A stretch of DNA of 64,000 bases from Streptomyces sp. WP-1 (GCF_030450125.1 NZ_CP123923.1:3162001-3226000), one strand, 5' to 3'. Positions 25,074 through 33,752 are shown, counted from the first letter of the stretch. The notes: generated by a model from the letters alone, not told the origin. Numbers and translations: made by a program.

Positions 25074-26648
25074 TCACTGGAGCGGGCCGGTGACCTTCTC
25101 CACGGCCTCGACCAGGTGCCCGCCGCGCACGAAGGCGTCGGCGGCGGCCAGGTCGGGCGCCAGGAAGCGGTCGGGGCCGGGGCCCTGGACACCGGCGGCG
25201 CGGGCGGCCTCGATCACGGCCCGGGAGGCGGGCGCCGGGCTCAGGCCCTCGCGCAGCTGGAGCGCGCGGGTGGCCGCGTACAGCTCGACGGCGATGATCC
25301 GGGTGAGGTTGTCCACGGCGGTGCGCAGCTTGCGCGCGGCCGACCAGCCCATGGAGACGTGGTCCTCCTGCATGGCGGAGGACGGGATGGAGTCCGCGGA
25401 GGCCGGTACGGCGAGCCGCTTCATCTCGCTGACCAGGGCGGCCTGCGTGTACTGCGCGATCATCAGACCGGAGTCCACACCGGCGTCGCCGGCGAGGAAC
25501 GGCGGCAGGCCGTGGCTGCGGTTCTTGTCCAGGAGCCGGTCGGTGCGGCGCTCGGCGATGGAGCCGAGGTCGGCGGCGGCGACGGCGAGGAAGTCCAGCA
25601 CGTAGGCGACGGGCGCGCCGTGGAAGTTGCCGTTGGACTCCACCCGGCCTCCCCCAGAGCCGAAAGCCTGGGAGGTGCCCCCAGGCAGCACCACCGGGTT
25701 GTCGATGGCCGAGGCCAGCTCGCGCTCGGCGACCAGGCGGGCGTGTGCCATGGTGTCGCGGCCGGCGCCCGCGACCTGCGGGGCGCAGCGCACCGAGTAG
25801 GCGTCCTGGACGCGCGGGGCGTCGTCCTGGTGGTGGCCGGTGAGCTGGGAACCCTTCAGCACGGCGAGCATGTTGGCGGCCGCGGCGCCCTGGCCCGGGT
25901 GCGGGCGGATGGCGTGCAGCTCGGGCGCGAGCACCTTGTCGGTGCCGAGCAGCGCCTCCAGGCTCAGCGCGGCGGTGATGTCGGCGGACTTGTAGAGGGT
26001 GTCGAGGTCGGCGAGGGCCATGATCAGCATGCCGAGCATGCCGTCGGTGCCGTTGAGCAGGGCGAGGCCCTCCTTCTCGCGCAGCTCGACGGGCTGGATG
26101 CCGTGCTCGGCGAGCAGTTCGCCGGCGGGCCGTACGACGCCGTCGGGGCCCTCGGCGTCACCCTCGCCCATCAGGGTCAGGGCGCAGTGGGACAGCGGGG
26201 CGAGGTCGCCGGAGCAGCCGAGCGAGCCGTACTCGTGCACGACCGGGGTGATCCCGGCGTTGAGCATGTCGGCCATGGTCTGCGCGACCTCGGGGCGTAC
26301 GCCGGTGTGCCCGGAGCAGACGGTCTTCAGGCGCAGGAACATCAGGGCCCGTACGACTTCCCGCTCCACCCGCGGGCCCATGCCGGCGGCGTGCGAGCGG
26401 ACGATGTTGCGCTGCAGCTGGGCGCGGAGTTCCGGGCTGATGTGCCGGGTCGCCAGGGCGCCGAAGCCGGTGGAGACGCCGTAGACCGGGTCCGGCTTGG
26501 CCGCCAGCGCGTCCACGATCCCGCGGGCCGCGGCCAGTGCCGCCACGGCCTCCTCCGACAGCTCGATCCGGGCAGCGCCGCGCGCCACGGCGAGAACGTC
26601 GGACGCCGAGACACCGGACGTCCCCACCACCACAGTGTGCATATCCAT
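25074..26648 (-). CDS. hutH: Histidine ammonia-lyase
   Basis: 524 residues from the ATG at 26648 (MDMHTVVV); a second ATG two codons later is possible. It deaminates histidine to urocanate, the first step of histidine degradation. The MIO cofactor is built from C145-S146-G147 (GSLGCSGDLAPLSHC), and the catalytic tyrosine is Y57 (VYGVSTGFG). RVESNGNFHGAPVAYVLDF and NRSHGLPPFL are family hallmarks. Residues about 323-333 (GGTSQAFGSGG) appear to be an extra loop encoded by a 36-bp dispersed repeat inserted in frame. No other hut gene is adjacent. Confidence 0.95.
   Translation of the reverse strand: MDMHTVVVGTSGVSASDVLAVARGAARIELSEEAVAALAAARGIVDALAAKPDPVYGVSTGFGALATRHISPELRAQLQRNIVRSHAAGMGPRVEREVVRALMFLRLKTVCSGHTGVRPEVAQTMADMLNAGITPVVHEYGSLGCSGDLAPLSHCALTLMGEGDAEGPDGVVRPAGELLAEHGIQPVELREKEGLALLNGTDGMLGMLIMALADLDTLYKSADITAALSLEALLGTDKVLAPELHAIRPHPGQGAAAANMLAVLKGSQLTGHHQDDAPRVQDAYSVRCAPQVAGAGRDTMAHARLVAERELASAIDNPVVLPGGTSQAFGSGGGRVESNGNFHGAPVAYVLDFLAVAAADLGSIAERRTDRLLDKNRSHGLPPFLAGDAGVDSGLMIAQYTQAALVSEMKRLAVPASADSIPSSAMQEDHVSMGWSAARKLRTAVDNLTRIIAVELYAATRALQLREGLSPAPASRAVIEAARAAGVQGPGPDRFLAPDLAAADAFVRGGHLVEAVEKVTGPLQ
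25648..25683. repeat. Palindromic dispersed repeat inserted in hutH coding sequence
   Basis: 36 bp beginning CCTCCCCCAGAG and ending GGGAGGTGCCCCCA, with partial dyad symmetry (CCTCCC...CTGGGAGG). Related copies lie at 33753-33776 (intergenic) and 54185-54226 (sigQ). Its length is a multiple of three and it encodes GGTSQAFGSGGG within HutH. Confidence 0.75.
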
Positions 26649-26737
26649 ATTCAGGAGCGTACGCATTGAATGCAGCGCTGTCACTAGTGGGGACGGGGTG
26701 CACCCCTTACCCGGTGATGTGGGCTTCGTCGCAGCCT

Positions 26738-27880
26738 TCAGGGGTTGCGGCCGCGGAACCGGCGGCGCTCGGCGCGGGTGGGGGGCGGTTCGTCGGCGAG
26801 CCGGACGACGGGGTCGTCGGGGCCCTCGCGGCCGGCGACCACGGGGCGGTCGGCACGCATGGCCTTGGCGCGGTACTGGGCGGCGTCCGCGAGGCGGAAC
26901 AGCCGCCGGGCGTCGGCCACCGGTCCGATCGGGTCCTCCGTCGAGGCGACCCCGCAGGCGACCCCCTCCCCCAGCTCCAACTCGCCCGCACGGCGGCACA
27001 GTTCGTCGGCCGCCTTGACCACCTCGTCGGCGGCCGGGCCGACCGCGAGGAGGCAGAACTCGTCGCCGCCGAGCCGCGCGGCCAGCGCGCCCGGCACCAT
27101 CGCGCCGCACAGCGACAGCACCGAGCCGAACCGCTCCAGGAGCCGGTCGCCGACGGCATGGCCCTTGGTGTCGTTGACCCGCTTGAGCCCGTTGAGGTCG
27201 CAGACCACGAGGCTGACGACGGCGCCCTCGGCGCGGTGCTGTTCGAGCGCCTCGTCGAGGTGCGTGTCGACGGCGCGGCGGTTGGCGAGGCCGGTCAGGG
27301 CGTCGGTGTAGGCGAGCCGGCGGGCCTCCTCCAGGCGCTCGGTCTGCGCGAGCCCCGCGGCGACGACGGCGGCGAGCACGGTCGCGAAGTCGGCGTCGGC
27401 CCGGCCGAACACCGGGGCTCCGACGGCGCGCGCCACGTACACCTCGCCCCAGGCCCTGCCGTGCAGCACGACGGGGGCGACGACACAGCAGCCGCGGCCG
27501 CGGCGGCGCAGGGCGGCGACGCGCTGGTGGAAGTAGCCGGGGCGGCCGGCGGCGGTGCCCTCGGCGGTCTCCACCCAGGCGTTGGGACCGCCGCCGCCCG
27601 CCCAGCGCTCGTGCAGGAACTCGGTGATCTCCGGGAACTGGTGCACCGGATAGGACTCGGCCGCCGGGAACTCCTCCTCGTCCGGGCGCCGGTCCCCCAC
27701 GTTCGCCAGGACCCGCAGCCGCCCCAGCTCGCGCTCCCAGACCGACAGCGCGGCGAAGCTGCCGTCCAGCGCGTGGCAGGCGCCGAGCGCGGCGGCCTGC
27801 CACGAGTCCTCGGGGGTGTGCGCCGCGGCCATCCCCTGCGCCAACGCCACCACTGCGGCAAGCCGCTCGTCGTCGCCCAT
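26738..27880 (-). CDS. GAF-GGDEF diguanylate cyclase
   Basis: 380 residues. Residues about 10-180 form a GAF-like sensor domain, and about 185-350 a GGDEF domain with intact signature GGDEF at 271-275, preceded by YTDALTGLANRRAVD and CDLNGLKRVND. There is no RxxD inhibitory site five residues before GGDEF (PGAL instead), so product inhibition is not expected. It should make cyclic di-GMP, which in Streptomyces controls BldD and development. No membrane segment is present, so it is cytosolic. It starts 90 bp or more from hutH with the same orientation. Confidence 0.9.
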   Translation of the reverse strand: MGDDERLAAVVALAQGMAAAHTPEDSWQAAALGACHALDGSFAALSVWERELGRLRVLANVGDRRPDEEEFPAAESYPVHQFPEITEFLHERWAGGGGPNAWVETAEGTAAGRPGYFHQRVAALRRRGRGCCVVAPVVLHGRAWGEVYVARAVGAPVFGRADADFATVLAAVVAAGLAQTERLEEARRLAYTDALTGLANRRAVDTHLDEALEQHRAEGAVVSLVVCDLNGLKRVNDTKGHAVGDRLLERFGSVLSLCGAMVPGALAARLGGDEFCLLAVGPAADEVVKAADELCRRAGELELGEGVACGVASTEDPIGPVADARRLFRLADAAQYRAKAMRADRPVVAGREGPDDPVVRLADEPPPTRAERRRFRGRNP

Positions 27881-28016
27881 TACTCCAGATTAGGGAGGAT
27901 TTCGGGTGAGGGTGGTGTTGGTACGGCGAATAGGGGGTTTGGCCAGGGATGCACCTTAAGTGGCGCATCCCGCGTGCCTCAGGGGTGCACCGGGGGCGCA
28001 CCAGGGGCGCCTGCCC

Positions 28017-28811
28017 CTACTCCCCCGGCCACTCCGGCTGCCGCTTCTCGTTGAAGGCGGCGACGCCCTCCGCGCGGTCCCCGGAGAAGGCCACGGAGCG
28101 CCACGCGGCGTCCTCGACCTCCAGACCGGCCCGCAGATCCAGGCCCTGCCCCAGCCGCAGCGCCCGCTTGGCCGCGCGCAGGCCCACCGGGGAGTTCCCG
28201 GCGATGCGCGTCGCCAGCTCCAGCGCCTCCTCCCGGTCCCGGCCCTCCTCGACCACGTGGTCCACGAGCCCCAGCTCACCGGCCTCCACCGCCTCCAGGC
28301 GCCGCGCCGAGAACACCAGCTCGGCCGCCCGCGCCGCGCCGACCCGCCGGGGCAGCAGCTGTGTGCCGCCGCCGCCCGGGATCACGCCCACGGACACCTC
28401 GGGCAGCCCCACCACGGCCGTACGGTCGGCCACGATCAGATCGCAGGACAGCGCCAGCTCGAAGCCGCCGCCCAGCGCGAACCCGTGCACCGCCGCGATC
28501 GTCGGCATCGGCAGCTCCAGCACGCCGGTGTACGCCCCCCGGGCCACCGGCCGCTGCCGCATCAGGTCCGCGTCGCTGAAGGAGTTGCGCTCCTTGAGGT
28601 CGGCGCCGACACAGAACGCCCGTTCGTGCGACGAGGTCAGGACGACCACGCGGGCGTCCCGGTCCGCGCCCAGCGCCGTACAGGCGGCCGCGATCGAGCG
28701 GGCCATCTCCGTGGAGACGGCGTTCATCGCCTTGGGCCGGTCCAGGACCAGCTCCGCGACGTACCCGTGCCGCCGCACCAGCACGAACTCCCCGAACCGC
28801 GCCTCGCTCAT
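28017..28811 (-). CDS. Enoyl-CoA hydratase/isomerase family protein
   Basis: 264 residues of the crotonase fold. Oxyanion-hole segments FCVGADLKER and GFALGGGFELALSCDL are present, as is the catalytic-glutamate region GLPEVSVGVIPGGGGTQLLPR. It probably hydrates enoyl-CoA in fatty-acid or branched-chain amino-acid degradation; paralogues are many and substrate cannot be told. It stands between the adenylate cyclase/membrane protein pair and the GGDEF gene. Confidence 0.9.
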   Translation of the reverse strand: MSEARFGEFVLVRRHGYVAELVLDRPKAMNAVSTEMARSIAAACTALGADRDARVVVLTSSHERAFCVGADLKERNSFSDADLMRQRPVARGAYTGVLELPMPTIAAVHGFALGGGFELALSCDLIVADRTAVVGLPEVSVGVIPGGGGTQLLPRRVGAARAAELVFSARRLEAVEAGELGLVDHVVEEGRDREEALELATRIAGNSPVGLRAAKRALRLGQGLDLRAGLEVEDAAWRSVAFSGDRAEGVAAFNEKRQPEWPGE

Positions 28812-29061
28812 CGCATCCTCCGGTACACGTGTTAACGCGGGTTAACCCCTGTCGGCCCGATCATCGCAGCCGCACCCGATCACAGGAAACCCCGTACCGC
28901 TACGCCCGTTCGGGTGACATCACGGCCGTCTCGCCCCACATCACCCACACGAGCGCATAGCGTGCGCTGCGCGGTGGGGGCGTGAAGGGGAGCGCGCGGC
29001 GATGCGGGGCCGTGGGGAGTTGGGGGAGTCGTCGGGAGTCGTGGGGGGAGAACAGGCAGGC

Positions 29062-29763
29062 ATGGCGGAGACACGTATACGGACACGGACAGGTCAGGCA
29101 GGGGTGGAGGAACCGGGCGGCTGGTTCTCCGGTCTACGTCGCGGACGGCACCGTAAACCCCGCCCCCGCAAGGCATTGCTCGCCGCGAGCGGGCTCGTCC
29201 TCGCGGCCGGGGTGCTCGGCCTGGTCCGCATGTCCCCGGAGTCCGGCGTCGGCGCCCCCGGCACCGCGGCGGCCGAACCCCGGCTCGACCCGGGCGGCGT
29301 TCTCGCGAGCGCCGGACCGCGCACCGGCACGTCCGGGACCGGCGGTCGTACGGCCGCGACCGCCACCGGCACCCTGACCACCGGCCCGCTCGCGCCGCCC
29401 TCGACGGCCGCCGACCTGGCCGGACGGACTCCCGCGCCGACACCCTCCGGGGCCGCGGCGACACCCGGGAACCCGGACGGATCGGGCGGCTTGGGAGGCT
29501 CCGGCGGATCGGACGGCTCGGGTGGTTCGGGCGGCGGGGTGCCGTCCGCGCCCGGGAAGAGCACCGCGCCGAGCGCCCCGCCCCGGCCCACGGCCTCGGC
29601 GCCGGCCCCTCCCGCACCGCCCTCACACCGCCCGGCACCGCCCACGACACCGGCGCCCACCCCGGCCCACGGCAGCCCCGCGCCCGCTCCGGGCGGGCTG
29701 TGCCTGCCGATCATCGCCCTCTGTGTGGACGTGGACGTGCTCGGCGGCGGTCACAGGGGTTAG
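29062..29763 (+). CDS. Membrane protein with long Gly/Pro-rich extracytoplasmic tail
   Basis: 233 residues from the ATG at 29062 (MAETRIRT), with upstream in-frame sequence lacking a good RBS. A basic cytosolic part (RRGRHRKPRPRKALLAA) precedes one membrane helix (about 58-78). The external region is low-complexity: threonine/alanine, then glycine-serine (GLGGSGGSDGSGGSGGG), then proline-rich (PPRPTASAPAPPAPPSHRPAPP). It ends in a compact hydrophobic tail with two cysteines (GLCLPIIALCVDVDVLGG). It is convergent with the adenylate cyclase gene (10 bp apart). Function unknown; the tail pair may form a disulfide. Confidence 0.7.
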   Translation: MAETRIRTRTGQAGVEEPGGWFSGLRRGRHRKPRPRKALLAASGLVLAAGVLGLVRMSPESGVGAPGTAAAEPRLDPGGVLASAGPRTGTSGTGGRTAATATGTLTTGPLAPPSTAADLAGRTPAPTPSGAAATPGNPDGSGGLGGSGGSDGSGGSGGGVPSAPGKSTAPSAPPRPTASAPAPPAPPSHRPAPPTTPAPTPAHGSPAPAPGGLCLPIIALCVDVDVLGGGHRG

Positions 29764-29773
29764 GGCCGGGCGG

Positions 29774-30892
29774 CTACTGCTCCCCGTTCCGCCGGGTGAG
29801 CAGCCATGGCTCGACCACGCCGAGGCCGCGCACCGGGCGCTGCCACATCGGCTGGAGCGCGAAGCGGTACGACGGCGGTTCCGCGCCCTCCTTCTCGGCG
29901 GTCGCCGCGGCCTCGGCGGCCTCCGCCTCCGAGGCGGGCGCCTCACCGGAGCGGATCAGCTCCTTGGCGAACGCGCTGTCCATCAGGACGGCGTCGCGCG
30001 GGGCTATGGAGGTCAGCCGGGAGGCCAGGTTGACCGTCGTGCCGAACACATCGCCCATCCGGGTGGTCACGGTGCCGAAGGCCATGCCGACGCGCAGTTC
30101 GGGCATCGTCTCGTCGCCCGCCAGCGTCTCCACCAGGCGCAGCGCGATGTCCGCGGCCGTGCCCGCGTCGTCCGCGGCGAACAGGACCTCGTCGCCGAGG
30201 GTCTTGATGAGCCGGCCGCCGCGCGCGGCCACCAGGTCGGCGGCGGTGGTCTCGAAGGCCTCGACGAGTTCGCCGAGTTCCTCCTCCTCCATGCGGCGGG
30301 TCAGCCGGGTGAACCCGACGAGGTCGGCGAAGCCGACGGCGAGGCGCCGGTCGACCATCTCCTCGTCGTCCGCGGCCTGGACGACCCGCCCGGTCGCGGC
30401 GGCGAGCTGCCGGCGCCAGACGTAGACCAGGAACTCCTCCAGCTCCGGCAGCAGCAGCTCGACCAGGGGGTACGTCACCTCGGTGCGGGTCATGCCGGGT
30501 TCGGGGGGCTCGGTCAGGCCCTCCAGGAAGGAATCGATCTGCCACTCGGCCAGCCGGGCGGTGGTCTGCCCGGTGGACCGGGCCACCTGTACGGCCATGG
30601 CCTCGCTGAGCAGCCCCGCCTCGACCAGACCGGCGAGGCGGCGCAGGGCGAGGACGTCGGCCTCGGTGAGGGCCTTGGCCTGGCCTATGTCCGCGAAGCC
30701 CATCGCCCGCCAGAAGCGGGACGCCAGCTCCATGGAGACGCCGGCGCTGCGGGCGGCCTGGAAAGGGGTGTAGCGGCGCTCGGCGCCCAGGATGAGCTGT
30801 TCGAGACGGAGCGCGAGCGGGTCCTCGCCGGAGTCGGCGGCGCTGGGGTCCGTCCGGTCCTGCTCGCCGGGGCCCGTGTCGTCGACGGTCAC
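29774..30892 (-). CDS. cya: Class III adenylate cyclase
   Basis: 372 residues from a GTG. The C-terminal catalytic domain (about 180-360) has all expected residues: metal aspartates D190 (GFADLVGFTRL) and D234 (TLGDEVLF), base-selecting K230, and transition-state N288 and R292 (TVNLASRL). Adenine-specific K and D make cAMP the product. The N-terminus (residues 30-170) is a helical adenylate cyclase regulatory domain with a MerR-like stretch (YTPFQAARSAGVSMELASRFWRAMGF). It is soluble and single in this region. In S. coelicolor the equivalent enzyme is needed for spore germination. Confidence 0.92.
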   Translation of the reverse strand: MTVDDTGPGEQDRTDPSAADSGEDPLALRLEQLILGAERRYTPFQAARSAGVSMELASRFWRAMGFADIGQAKALTEADVLALRRLAGLVEAGLLSEAMAVQVARSTGQTTARLAEWQIDSFLEGLTEPPEPGMTRTEVTYPLVELLLPELEEFLVYVWRRQLAAATGRVVQAADDEEMVDRRLAVGFADLVGFTRLTRRMEEEELGELVEAFETTAADLVAARGGRLIKTLGDEVLFAADDAGTAADIALRLVETLAGDETMPELRVGMAFGTVTTRMGDVFGTTVNLASRLTSIAPRDAVLMDSAFAKELIRSGEAPASEAEAAEAAATAEKEGAEPPSYRFALQPMWQRPVRGLGVVEPWLLTRRNGEQ

Positions 30893-31151
30893 GCCTGCTG
30901 CCCTTCCGATCTGCCGCGGTCAGGTACGACCGGCCTCAACTCTACGGCAGGTGTGCGCCAGCTCACTCCGTCGGGTTCGGCCGAGGTCTGCTTGTCCGGT
31001 GCCGGGTCGTGTGCGGGGTCGGCGCCGACGCCCTTTCAGGGAGCCCGCGACCCCCGGACCCCCCGCCATCAGCTTGGGGGGCGAAGTCGCTGTGCGCACC
31101 TGCGGGGCGGTGCGGGTGCCCGCGGGGCGGTGCGGGTGCCCGGAGATTAAT
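30893..31151. other. Intergenic with a 20-bp direct duplication
   Basis: No gene is seen. CGCGGGGCGGTGCGGGTGCC-type sequence is present twice in tandem at about 31101-31140 (the first copy starts TGCGG). The region leads into the paired operator of the SDR operon. Confidence 0.4.
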
Positions 31152-31166
31152 CGGATAGGTAATCCG
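31152..31166. promoter_or_regulatory. Operator copy 1 (CGGAT-N5-ATCCG)
   Basis: CGGATAGGTAATCCG, arms CGGAT/ATCCG around AGGTA, 77 bp before the SDR start. A second copy in the opposite orientation lies at 31196. The centres are 44 bp apart, about four helical turns. Likely target of the TetR regulator encoded two genes downstream. Confidence 0.65.
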
Positions 31167-31195
31167 TTTATGTGCTAGCGTCCGGCGTCATCAAG

Positions 31196-31210
31196 CGGAT
31201 TCCCTATCCG
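31196..31210. promoter_or_regulatory. Operator copy 2 (CGGAT-N5-ATCCG)
   Basis: CGGATTCCCTATCCG, whose reverse complement CGGATAGGGAATCCG differs from copy 1 at one position. It lies 33 bp before the SDR start codon, downstream of a possible -10 (TAGCGT, 31176-31181), well placed to block transcription. Confidence 0.65.
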
Positions 31211-31242
31211 GTTTCTGGTTTCGTTTCGGGGTGGAGGCGGTC

Positions 31243-32136
31243 ATGTCGGAGACAGCTGTGGTGACGGGTGGGACGGGAGGGATCGGGCTGGAGACGGCGC
31301 TCGGGCTGGCGGCGGCCGGGTTCGCGGTGACCGTGGTCGGGCGTGACCGGGTGCGGGGGGCCAGGGCGGTCGAGCGGATCGGCACGGTGAACCCGGCGGT
31401 TCCCGGACGGTTCCTGTGCGCCGACCTCTCCTCGCTCGACCAGGTGCGCTCGCTCGCGGCCCAGCTCGCCGACGAGCACGCCGCCTCCGGGGAGCCCCTC
31501 GCGCTGCTGGTCAACAACGTCGGGGCGATGTTCGCCGAGCGGCGGATCCTGGACGGCGTCGAGGCGTCGTTCGTCGTCAACCACCTCTCGCCCTACCTGC
31601 TGACGGAACTGCTGCTGCCCACGCTGAGGGCCGGCGCGCCGAGCAGGATCGTGAACGTGACCTCGGGCGCGGTCGGTGTCGCCAAGCGGCACTTCGACGC
31701 CGTCGAACCGCCCGGCGGCTACTACGGCTTCCACCACTACGGACGCGCCAAGCTCGCCAACCTCGCGTACACCCTGGACCTGGCGGCCCGGCTGGACGGC
31801 ACGGGCGTCTCGGTCTTCGCGGCCGATCCCGGGGGCGCGGCGACCGACATGACCGACGGCACCCTGACCGATCCCCGGATCGTCTCCCCCGCCCTACGGC
31901 TGCTGTGGCCGCTGGTACGGCGCAGGTTCGCCCGCGCCACCTCCGGCCCGGCGTCCGCGGCGGCCGGGCCCTCGATCACCGCCGCCACCGACGGCGCCCT
32001 GACCGGCAGGACCGGCGTCGTCATCGGGCCCGAGGCGCTCCCGGTCGCCCCGTACCGCCACGCGACCGACCCCCGTCTCGCCGAGGCCGTACGACGGCTC
32101 AGCGAGACCCACGCGCCGGTGGGCGCGCGTCCATGA
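31243..32136 (+). CDS. Short-chain dehydrogenase/reductase (SDR)
   Basis: 297 residues from the ATG at 31243, which has GGAGG six bases before it; a GTG at 31231 is in frame but overlaps that RBS. NAD(P)-binding TGGTGGIG is at the N-terminus, NNVG in the core, and the catalytic Y-x3-K is in HHYGRAKLANLAYTLDL. The long form and GGYYGFHHYGRAK resemble retinol-dehydrogenase/protochlorophyllide-reductase-like SDRs. It overlaps the hydrolase gene by ATGA, so the two are co-translated. A paired inverted-repeat operator precedes it. Confidence 0.88.
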   Translation: MSETAVVTGGTGGIGLETALGLAAAGFAVTVVGRDRVRGARAVERIGTVNPAVPGRFLCADLSSLDQVRSLAAQLADEHAASGEPLALLVNNVGAMFAERRILDGVEASFVVNHLSPYLLTELLLPTLRAGAPSRIVNVTSGAVGVAKRHFDAVEPPGGYYGFHHYGRAKLANLAYTLDLAARLDGTGVSVFAADPGGAATDMTDGTLTDPRIVSPALRLLWPLVRRRFARATSGPASAAAGPSITAATDGALTGRTGVVIGPEALPVAPYRHATDPRLAEAVRRLSETHAPVGARP

Positions 32137-33026
32137 CCGGCCCCGTGACCGATCCCGGCCTCCCGACCGACATGCCGACCGGCGCACTCACCGACTCACC
32201 GACCGGCGCACCGACCGACAAGGACATCACCGTGACCGGCACCGCCCCGACCGCCTATGCCCGCACCGTCCGCGGCTCCGGGCCCGGTCTCGTCCTCGCG
32301 CACGGCGCGGGCGGCGGCATCGAGGCCAACTACGGGCCGCTCATGGCAGGGCTCGCCGCCCGGCACACCGTCGTCGGCGTCGACCACCCCGGCTCGGGGC
32401 GCACGCCCGCAGCGCCCGCGTCCCTGGAACTCGACGAGCTGGCGGACCAGCTCGTCGCGGCGGCGGACGCGGAGGGGCTCGGCACGTTCGCGCTCTGCGG
32501 ATACTCGCTCGGCGGGCCGGTCGCGATCAGGGCGGCGGTCCGGCATCCCGGCCGGGTCACCGCGCTCGTGCTGAGCGCGGCCTTCGCCCGGCTGGACACG
32601 CGCACCGAGCTGGCCGCCGCGATCTGGCAGCAGCTGTACGAGTCGGGGCAGCACGTCCTGCTCGCCCAGTACCTGACCCACCTGGCCCTGAGCACGCCGG
32701 TGCTGAACACCCTCACCCCGGCCCAGGTGCGCGGGGCCGCCGAGCGGACCGCGGCGGCGCTGCCGGCCGGAACCGGGGCCCAGGTCGACCTGGTCCGCCG
32801 CGTCGACGTCCGGGCGGACCTCGGTTCGCTCGACGTCCCCACGCTGGTCGTGGTGACCACCGCCGATCCCCTGATACCGGCCGCCCTCTAGCGCGAGTTG
32901 GCCGCGGCCGTTCCCGGCGCGCGCACCGCCGAGCTGGCCACCGGGCATCTGCCCTTCCTGGAGCAGCCCCAGCGGTGGCTGGAGCTGATCACGGGGTTCC
33001 TCGGTGCGGAGGTGCCCCGGCGCTGA
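32133..33026 (+). pseudogene. Alpha/beta hydrolase interrupted by an in-frame TAG
   Basis: The frame starts at the ATG overlapping the SDR stop (a GTG near 32231 is an alternative) and encodes an alpha/beta hydrolase: VLAHGAGGG oxyanion region, nucleophile elbow GYSLGG, and acid strand LVVVTTADPLIP. A TAG at 32889-32891 stops it after ADPLIPAAL. The same frame then continues cleanly for 44 codons, giving RELAAAVPGARTAELATGH and LPFLEQPQRWLELITGF, ending at TGA 33024-33026. The catalytic histidine (TGHLPFLE) lies after the TAG, so the truncated 252-residue product should be inactive. A CAG-to-TAG change is the simplest origin; a base-call error cannot be excluded. The N-terminal 30 residues are TDSPTGAPTD-type repeats. 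Confidence 0.8.
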
Positions 33027-33105
33027 CGGCCTCGGCGGCCCGAACGCTCCGCGTACGATCGAACGCCGAACCGATACCGCGAGACGAGCGATCTGGACTG
33101 CCCCT

Positions 33106-33690
33106 ATGACGAGCACGCAGCTGCGCAAGGACGCCGCCCGGAACTGGGACCGGATCGTCGCCATAGCCCGCGAACTGGTGGACGAGGGTGCCGCGCTCCA
33201 GCTCAACGATGTCGCGCGGCGGGCGGGGCTCGGGGTCGGGACCGTCTACCGGCACTTCGCCACGCCCGAGGCGCTGCTGGAGACCGTGGCCGCGCCCTGT
33301 CTGGAAGGTCTCGCGGAGCACGGCGCCAGGGCGCTGGCCGACACGGATCCGCTGCGCGCGCTGGAGGGGTTCCTGTCGCGTGTCGTGGAGGCTCAGGTCA
33401 CGGATGCGGCGCTGGCGCCGGTCGCGGCGGCGACGGTGGACGCGTTGCCGCGTACGGCCGAGCTGAAGCGGGCGCTGACGACGGCCGGCACGGAGCTTCT
33501 CGACCGGGCGCACGCGGCGGGGGCGGTCCGCGCCGACCTCACCGCGGCGGATCTCGTGCCGCTGATGTGCGGTATCGCGCACGCGGTGAACCTCCACGGC
33601 GGCGACACGGCGTCCCGCCTCCGCACCGCCCACCGCTACCTGACCACCTTCTTCAACGGCGCACGCACCCCGCACCCGACGACGCCGTAG
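33106..33690 (+). CDS. TetR-family transcriptional regulator
   Basis: 194 residues from the ATG at 33106 (MTSTQLRKDAARNWDRIVAIA). The N-terminal TetR helix-turn-helix is clear (ARELVDEGAALQLNDVARRAGLGVGTVYRHFATPEALLETV). The C-terminal ligand domain (LEGLAEHGARALADTDPLRALEGFL) matches the SbtR/TetR_C_33-like type. It follows the SDR-hydrolase operon by 79 bp and is the natural candidate to bind the CGGAT-N5-ATCCG pair upstream of that operon. The effector is unknown. Confidence 0.9.
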   Translation: MTSTQLRKDAARNWDRIVAIARELVDEGAALQLNDVARRAGLGVGTVYRHFATPEALLETVAAPCLEGLAEHGARALADTDPLRALEGFLSRVVEAQVTDAALAPVAAATVDALPRTAELKRALTTAGTELLDRAHAAGAVRADLTAADLVPLMCGIAHAVNLHGGDTASRLRTAHRYLTTFFNGARTPHPTTP

Positions 33691-33752
33691 CCCTGGGCTG
33701 CCGCCCCCTGGCCGCGGGCAGGCGTGCCGCTTGGGGCGGCACGGGTGGGCGC

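Noticed and set aside
26649..28001. In-frame extension that would lengthen hutH to 975 codons
   Set aside because: It runs antisense-like through the GGDEF gene in another frame. HutH begins naturally at MDMHTVVV with the family's length.
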